DNA from: Haloplanus sp. CK5-1
Lineage (GTDB): Archaea > Halobacteriota > Halobacteria > Halobacteriales > Haloferacaceae
NCBI RefSeq assembly: GCF_037201915.1
Contig: NZ_CP147505.1
Span: 2,232,001 to 2,296,000, forward strand
Direction of reading: 5' to 3'
DNA: 64,000 nucleotides
This document shows positions 60,757 to 64,000 of this stretch, piece after piece. The notes beneath the pieces were generated by a model. The model had not been told where the DNA came from, did not search any database, and saw nothing but the letters and a program-made list of their open reading frames with translations. The position numbers and the translations under genes are program-made. Each line of letters starts with the position of its first letter. The first letter of the stretch is position 1.

Positions 60757-61845
60757 ATGGGCCTACGGAAGCCACCGCTGCATGCGGTTCACGACGGTCG
60801 TGCCTCGTTCACCGAGTTCGGCGGGTGGGAGATGCCGGTCGAGTTCGACTCCATCCGGACCGAACACGCGGCCGTCCGCGAGGCCGCCGGCATCTTCGAC
60901 GTCTCCCACATGGGCGAGATCGAGGTGTCGGGGCCCGACGCGACGACGCTGATGGGTCGGTTGACGACCAACGACGTGACCGAACTCGACCCGGGGGACA
61001 CCCAGTACGCGTGCATCACCGACGAGGATGGTATCATCCTCGACGACACGATGGTGTTCCGACTCCCCGACGACAGTGGGGCCCAGTACCTGTTCGTGCC
61101 GAACGCCGGCCACGACGCCCAGATGTACGACCGGTGGGTCGACTACCGGGACGAGTGGGGCCTCGACGCGACGGTCGAAAACACCACCGAGGAGTGGGCG
61201 ATGCTGGCGGTCCAGGGACCGGACGCTCCGGCTCTCGCCGCCGACGCCAGCGACGGGGCGACCCGCGACGTGGACCGCTTCGGGGCGGCGTACCTCGAGG
61301 TGGCCGGCGTCCGCTCGTTCGTCAGTCGAACGGGGTACACCGGCGAGGACGGCTTCGAGTTCCTCTGCCCGTGGGACGACGCGGAGGCGGTGTGGTCGGC
61401 GTTCGACTGCCAGCCCTGCGGACTCGGGGCGCGGGACACCCTACGCCTGGAGATGGGCTTTCTGCTCTCGGGCCAGGACTTCGACCCCGACGACGAGCCC
61501 CGAACGCCGTACGAAGCGGGGGTCGGCTGGACGGTCGACCTCGACCGGGAGTTCGTGGGCCGGGACGCCCTCGAGGGCGTCGATTCGGAGGGCGTCGACG
61601 AACGGTTCCGCGGGATCCAGTTGCTCGAACGCGGGATTCCACGCGCCGGCTACGAGGTCGTCGACGCCGACGGCGAACACCTGGGCCATCTCACCAGCGG
61701 GACGATGAGTCCCACGCTCGGTGAACCCATCGGCCTGGGCTATCTCGCGAACGAAGCAGCACCCCCGGGGACCCGCGTTCGGGTCGTCGTCCGGGGCGAA
61801 CCGAAGCAGGCAAACGTAGTCACACCACCATTCATCGACACATGA
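60757..61845 (+). CDS. gcvT: Aminomethyltransferase of the glycine cleavage system (T protein)
   Basis: 362 residues from ATG 60757 ([20 protein letters not shown]); a GTG three codons upstream is possible. Family parts: [77 protein letters not shown] and [17 protein letters not shown]. It moves the aminomethyl carbon to tetrahydrofolate. A TTTATCGG (60690-60697) or AAACATTAGG (60724) may be the promoter. gcvH overlaps downstream; the P protein genes are not in the window. Confidence 0.94.
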   Translation: MGLRKPPLHAVHDGRASFTEFGGWEMPVEFDSIRTEHAAVREAAGIFDVSHMGEIEVSGPDATTLMGRLTTNDVTELDPGDTQYACITDEDGIILDDTMVFRLPDDSGAQYLFVPNAGHDAQMYDRWVDYRDEWGLDATVENTTEEWAMLAVQGPDAPALAADASDGATRDVDRFGAAYLEVAGVRSFVSRTGYTGEDGFEFLCPWDDAEAVWSAFDCQPCGLGARDTLRLEMGFLLSGQDFDPDDEPRTPYEAGVGWTVDLDREFVGRDALEGVDSEGVDERFRGIQLLERGIPRAGYEVVDADGEHLGHLTSGTMSPTLGEPIGLGYLANEAAPPGTRVRVVVRGEPKQANVVTPPFIDT

Positions 61846-62225
61846 GTTTCGACGTACCCACCGATCGACGGTATCTGGAATCGCACGAGTGGACGACGAC
61901 CGACGGCGACCGCGTCCGGGTCGGCATCACCGACTTCGCCCAAGACGAACTGGGGGACGTGGTGTTCGTCGAACTTCCCGAGGTGGGCGAGGACGTGACC
62001 AAGGGTGCCGAGTTCGGCGTCGTCGAGAGCATCAAGGCCGTCTCGGACCTCGTCTCGCCGCTCTCGGGGACCGTCGTCGACGTCAACGAGGACCTGATCG
62101 ACGCGCCGGAACTGGTCAACGAGGACCCGTACGGCGAGGGGTGGATGTTCGAAGTCGAACCGAGTTCGGAGAGCGAGTTCGACGCGCTCCTGTCGGCCGA
62201 CGAGTATCGCGAACGGATCGAGTAA
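61842..62225 (+). CDS. gcvH: Glycine cleavage system H protein
   Basis: 127 residues. Lipoylated lysine is K65 in [19 protein letters not shown]; flanking parts [39 protein letters not shown] and [15 protein letters not shown] are typical. Overlaps gcvT as ATGA, ensuring balanced production of the two. Confidence 0.96.
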   Translation: MSFDVPTDRRYLESHEWTTTDGDRVRVGITDFAQDELGDVVFVELPEVGEDVTKGAEFGVVESIKAVSDLVSPLSGTVVDVNEDLIDAPELVNEDPYGEGWMFEVEPSSESEFDALLSADEYRERIE

Positions 62226-62399
62226 CTAGGACGCGCCGTCGTGTTCCGAACTGTCGATGCCGTTGATTTGGATTAGCCCGTAGTCGCAGTCGGTACACAC
62301 CCACTTCGTCTTCTCGCCAAGGTGGAGCGTCGTGCTCGCAATCCGCCAGAATGTGTCGTTCGAACACTCCGGACAGTCGTGGTCCATCTCCAGGCTCAT
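62226..62399 (-). CDS. 57-residue zinc-ribbon microprotein
   Basis: From ATG 62399: MSLEMDHDCPECSNDTFWRI, ASTTLHLGEKTKWVCTDCDY, GLIQINGIDSSEHDGAS. Two CxxC knuckles (C9/C12 and C35/C38) form a zinc ribbon. Similar small haloarchaeal proteins exist (I recall a DUF7838 type) with unknown role. A TATA-like GGTTTATTG (62450-62458) and a 12-bp palindrome lie upstream. The stop follows the gcvH stop directly. Confidence 0.75.
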   Translation of the reverse strand: MSLEMDHDCPECSNDTFWRIASTTLHLGEKTKWVCTDCDYGLIQINGIDSSEHDGAS

Positions 62400-62460
62400 G
62401 CCTCCGTCTCGGCGGCCGGTCCAGTTGAAGATACTGGTTCCCAGCACGGCAATAAACCGA

Positions 62461-62472
62461 ATATCGCGATAT
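62461..62472. promoter_or_regulatory. 12-bp palindrome upstream of the zinc-ribbon gene TATA box
   Basis: ATATCGCGATAT is a perfect palindrome immediately upstream of the minus-strand TATA-like element (62450-62458). The position, over the factor-B recognition side of the promoter, would suit a regulator site. Confidence 0.4.
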
Positions 62473-62594
62473 CAATTCGGGTGGGCGACGGCAGGCACGT
62501 CTCGAACCACTGCAGAGGGGCGTCCGCGGGGAGCGTCGCTTCGATGTCGGGACGGCGGGACCGCTCGGACGCCGGCGGCCGGTGACGCGATCCG

Positions 62595-63842
62595 CTACTC
62601 GTACAGCGGGTGGGCGGCACACAACTCGTCGACGGCCTCGCTCACCTCGTCGCGGACGGCCGCGTCCTCGGGCGCGTCGAGGACGCGCGCGATCAGGTCG
62701 CCGACAGTCTCCATATCGTTCGCGTCGAAGCCTCGCGTGGTGAGCGCGGCCGTTCCGGCCCGTATCCCGCTGGGGTCGAACGGGGAGCGTGTCTCGCCGG
62801 GGACCGTGTTGCCGTTGAGGACGATGCCCGTCCGCTCCAGTGCCGCCTCCGCGTCGCCGCCCGAGAGGTCGGGGTGGGAGTCCCGCAGGTCGACCAGGAC
62901 GATGTGGGTGTCGGTGCCACCCGAGACGACCGAGAGGCCGTGGTCGGCGAGCGTCTCGGCCAGCGTGCGGGCGTTCTCGACGACCCCCTCGGCGTACTCG
63001 GTGAACGAGGGATCGAGCGCCTCGCGGAAGCCGACGGCCTTGCCCGCGACGTTGTGCATCAGCGGGCCGCCTTGAACACCGGGGAACACCGCGTTATCGA
63101 CGGCGTCGGCGTGCTCCTCGCCGCACATGACGATCCCGCCGCGACCGGCGCGGATGGTCTTGTGCGTCGATCCGGTGACGAAGTCGGCGACGCCGACGGG
63201 CGAGGGGTGGACACCTGCGGCCACGAGGCCGGTGATGTGAGCGATGTCGGCGACGTGGTAGGCGTCGACGGCGTCGGCGACGGCGTCGATGCGCTCCCAG
63301 TCGACCCGTCGCGGGTAGGCCGAAAAGCCGGAGACGATGGCGTCGGGGTCGAACTCGTCGGCGGTGGCGGCCAGTCCCTCGTAGTCGAGGTAGCCTGTCT
63401 CGGGGTCGACGCGGTAGTGTTCCACGTCGAAGAGTTGGCCGGCGAAGTTCGCCGGGTGGCCGTGGCTGAGGTGCCCGCCGTGTTCGAGTTCGAGCGAGAG
63501 GATGCGGTCGCCCGGATCGAGGACGGCGAAGTAGACGGCCATGTTCGCCTGCGACCCGCTGTGTGGCTGGACGTTGACGTGTTCGGCCCCCCACAGGTCC
63601 CGGGCGCGTTCGACGGCGAGGTCCTCGACGACGTCGGCGAACTCACACCCCGCGTAGTAACGCTCGCCGGGGTAGCCCTCGGCGTACTTGTTGGTCAGGA
63701 CGCTCCCCTGTGCCTCGACCACGGCTTTACTGGCGTGGTTCTCCGAGGCGATCATCGAAAGGGTCTCCCGTTGGCGGTCCGTCTCGTCGGCGATGGCGTC
63801 GGCCACCGCCGGATCGGTGGCCCGAACGTGGCTGTAGTCCAT
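62595..63842 (-). CDS. glyA: Serine hydroxymethyltransferase
   Basis: 415 residues from ATG 63842 (MDYSHVRATDPAVADAIADE); a TTTATGCC element (near 63865-63873) lies about 27 bp upstream and excludes the longer frame. Motifs: LSMIASENHASKAVVEAQGS, NKYAEGYPGERYYAGCEFAD, the PLP lysine K228 in VTGSTHKTIRAGRGG, and SPFDPSGIRAGTAALTTRGF. It interconverts serine and glycine with folate. Together with gcvT and gcvH it forms a one-carbon neighbourhood. Confidence 0.96.
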   Translation of the reverse strand: MDYSHVRATDPAVADAIADETDRQRETLSMIASENHASKAVVEAQGSVLTNKYAEGYPGERYYAGCEFADVVEDLAVERARDLWGAEHVNVQPHSGSQANMAVYFAVLDPGDRILSLELEHGGHLSHGHPANFAGQLFDVEHYRVDPETGYLDYEGLAATADEFDPDAIVSGFSAYPRRVDWERIDAVADAVDAYHVADIAHITGLVAAGVHPSPVGVADFVTGSTHKTIRAGRGGIVMCGEEHADAVDNAVFPGVQGGPLMHNVAGKAVGFREALDPSFTEYAEGVVENARTLAETLADHGLSVVSGGTDTHIVLVDLRDSHPDLSGGDAEAALERTGIVLNGNTVPGETRSPFDPSGIRAGTAALTTRGFDANDMETVGDLIARVLDAPEDAAVRDEVSEAVDELCAAHPLYE

Positions 63843-63960
63843 ACACGTCCGCGGCGCAAGCGAGGCATAAACCTGTCTCTCCACGCCACGCTCCCCGCCC
63901 GGAACGAATAATTCGAGACGAAATACGAAAAACAAACTCTGTTACGAACCGTCGATGGCG

Positions 63961-64000
63961 TTAAAATTAAATACGAATAGTCGGATTCTCGACCATGGTT
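63961..64000 (+). other. Possible promoter and start of a gene running off the window
   Basis: TTAAAATTAAATACG (63961-63975) is a TATA-rich element on the plus strand, followed after about 25 bp by ATGGTT (63995). A leaderless gene may begin here and continue to the right, but only two codons are visible. Confidence 0.3.

Noticed and set aside
1-64000. tRNA and rRNA genes, CRISPR arrays, replication origin
   Set aside because: Reading the gene-free stretches on both strands gave no tRNA cloverleaf, no rRNA sequence, no regularly spaced repeats and no orc/cdc6 gene or origin repeats; a tRNA or covariance scan would be decisive.

Overview
The window is chromosomal DNA of a halophilic archaeon (class Halobacteria). 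Base composition is very GC-rich, and the predicted proteins are strongly acidic. Start codons are often ATG or GTG sitting in four-base ATGA/GTGA stop-start overlaps. Many first genes lie about 25-30 bp below a TATA box with no Shine-Dalgarno site, as expected for leaderless transcripts. The archaeal information-processing genes (TFB, TFS, Rpo11, NAC, TrmI) and several small families known only from haloarchaea agree with this. The species is not determined.

Layout. 1-6052: minus-strand respiratory complex I operon nuoA-B-CD-H-I-J1-J2-K-L, with nuoL cut by the window edge. 6184-11665: purine genes purE, purK, a purN-purH fusion and purB, plus a small membrane protein. 11.7-18.4 kb: a transporter, a monothiol glutaredoxin, small haloarchaeal proteins, a low-GC two-gene island (13.9-14.9 kb), a PAPS-reductase-like protein behind a perfect palindrome, a diphthamide synthase-like ATPase and a Tat-secreted protein. 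18.6-26.6 kb: a sugar nucleotidyltransferase, an HTH/zinc-ribbon protein and a complete oligopeptide-type ABC importer. 26.7-36.2 kb: a purine phosphoribosyltransferase, a broken pilin gene, a UspA protein and a nine-gene Mrp-type cation/proton antiporter operon. 36.4-41.3 kb: coaBC, a SRPBCC protein, a probable structured RNA, gatCA and a lone trpB. 41.6-44.6 kb: a GlcG/HbpS-like protein with a zinc alcohol/formaldehyde dehydrogenase, a 51-residue CxxC protein and a CobW GTPase. 44.7-58.0 kb: tfb, a Nudix hydrolase, an asparagine-synthase-like protein with a PHP protein, purL, hisF, rpo11, a second probable structured RNA, a uracil-DNA glycosylase-like protein, a pentapeptide-repeat protein, tfs, trmI and nac. 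58.3-60.5 kb: a low-GC coiled-coil gene and an IS4-family (ISH8-like) insertion sequence that has split a small winged-helix regulator. 60.8-63.8 kb: gcvT, gcvH, a zinc-ribbon microprotein and glyA.

How it works together. Purine synthesis (purE, K, N/H, B, L) and one-carbon supply (gcvT, gcvH, glyA) are both represented, and the N10-formyl donors used by PurN/PurH link them. Complex I and the Mrp cluster are evolutionarily related membrane machines that set proton and sodium gradients. The least explained items are two strong RNA-structure signals outside genes (about 38288-38383 on plus and 51800-51948 on minus), each starting about 25 bp below a TATA box; a 16-bp perfect palindrome touching the start of the PAPS-reductase-like gene; the degraded pilin gene; and the IS-split regulator whose halves still join in frame.
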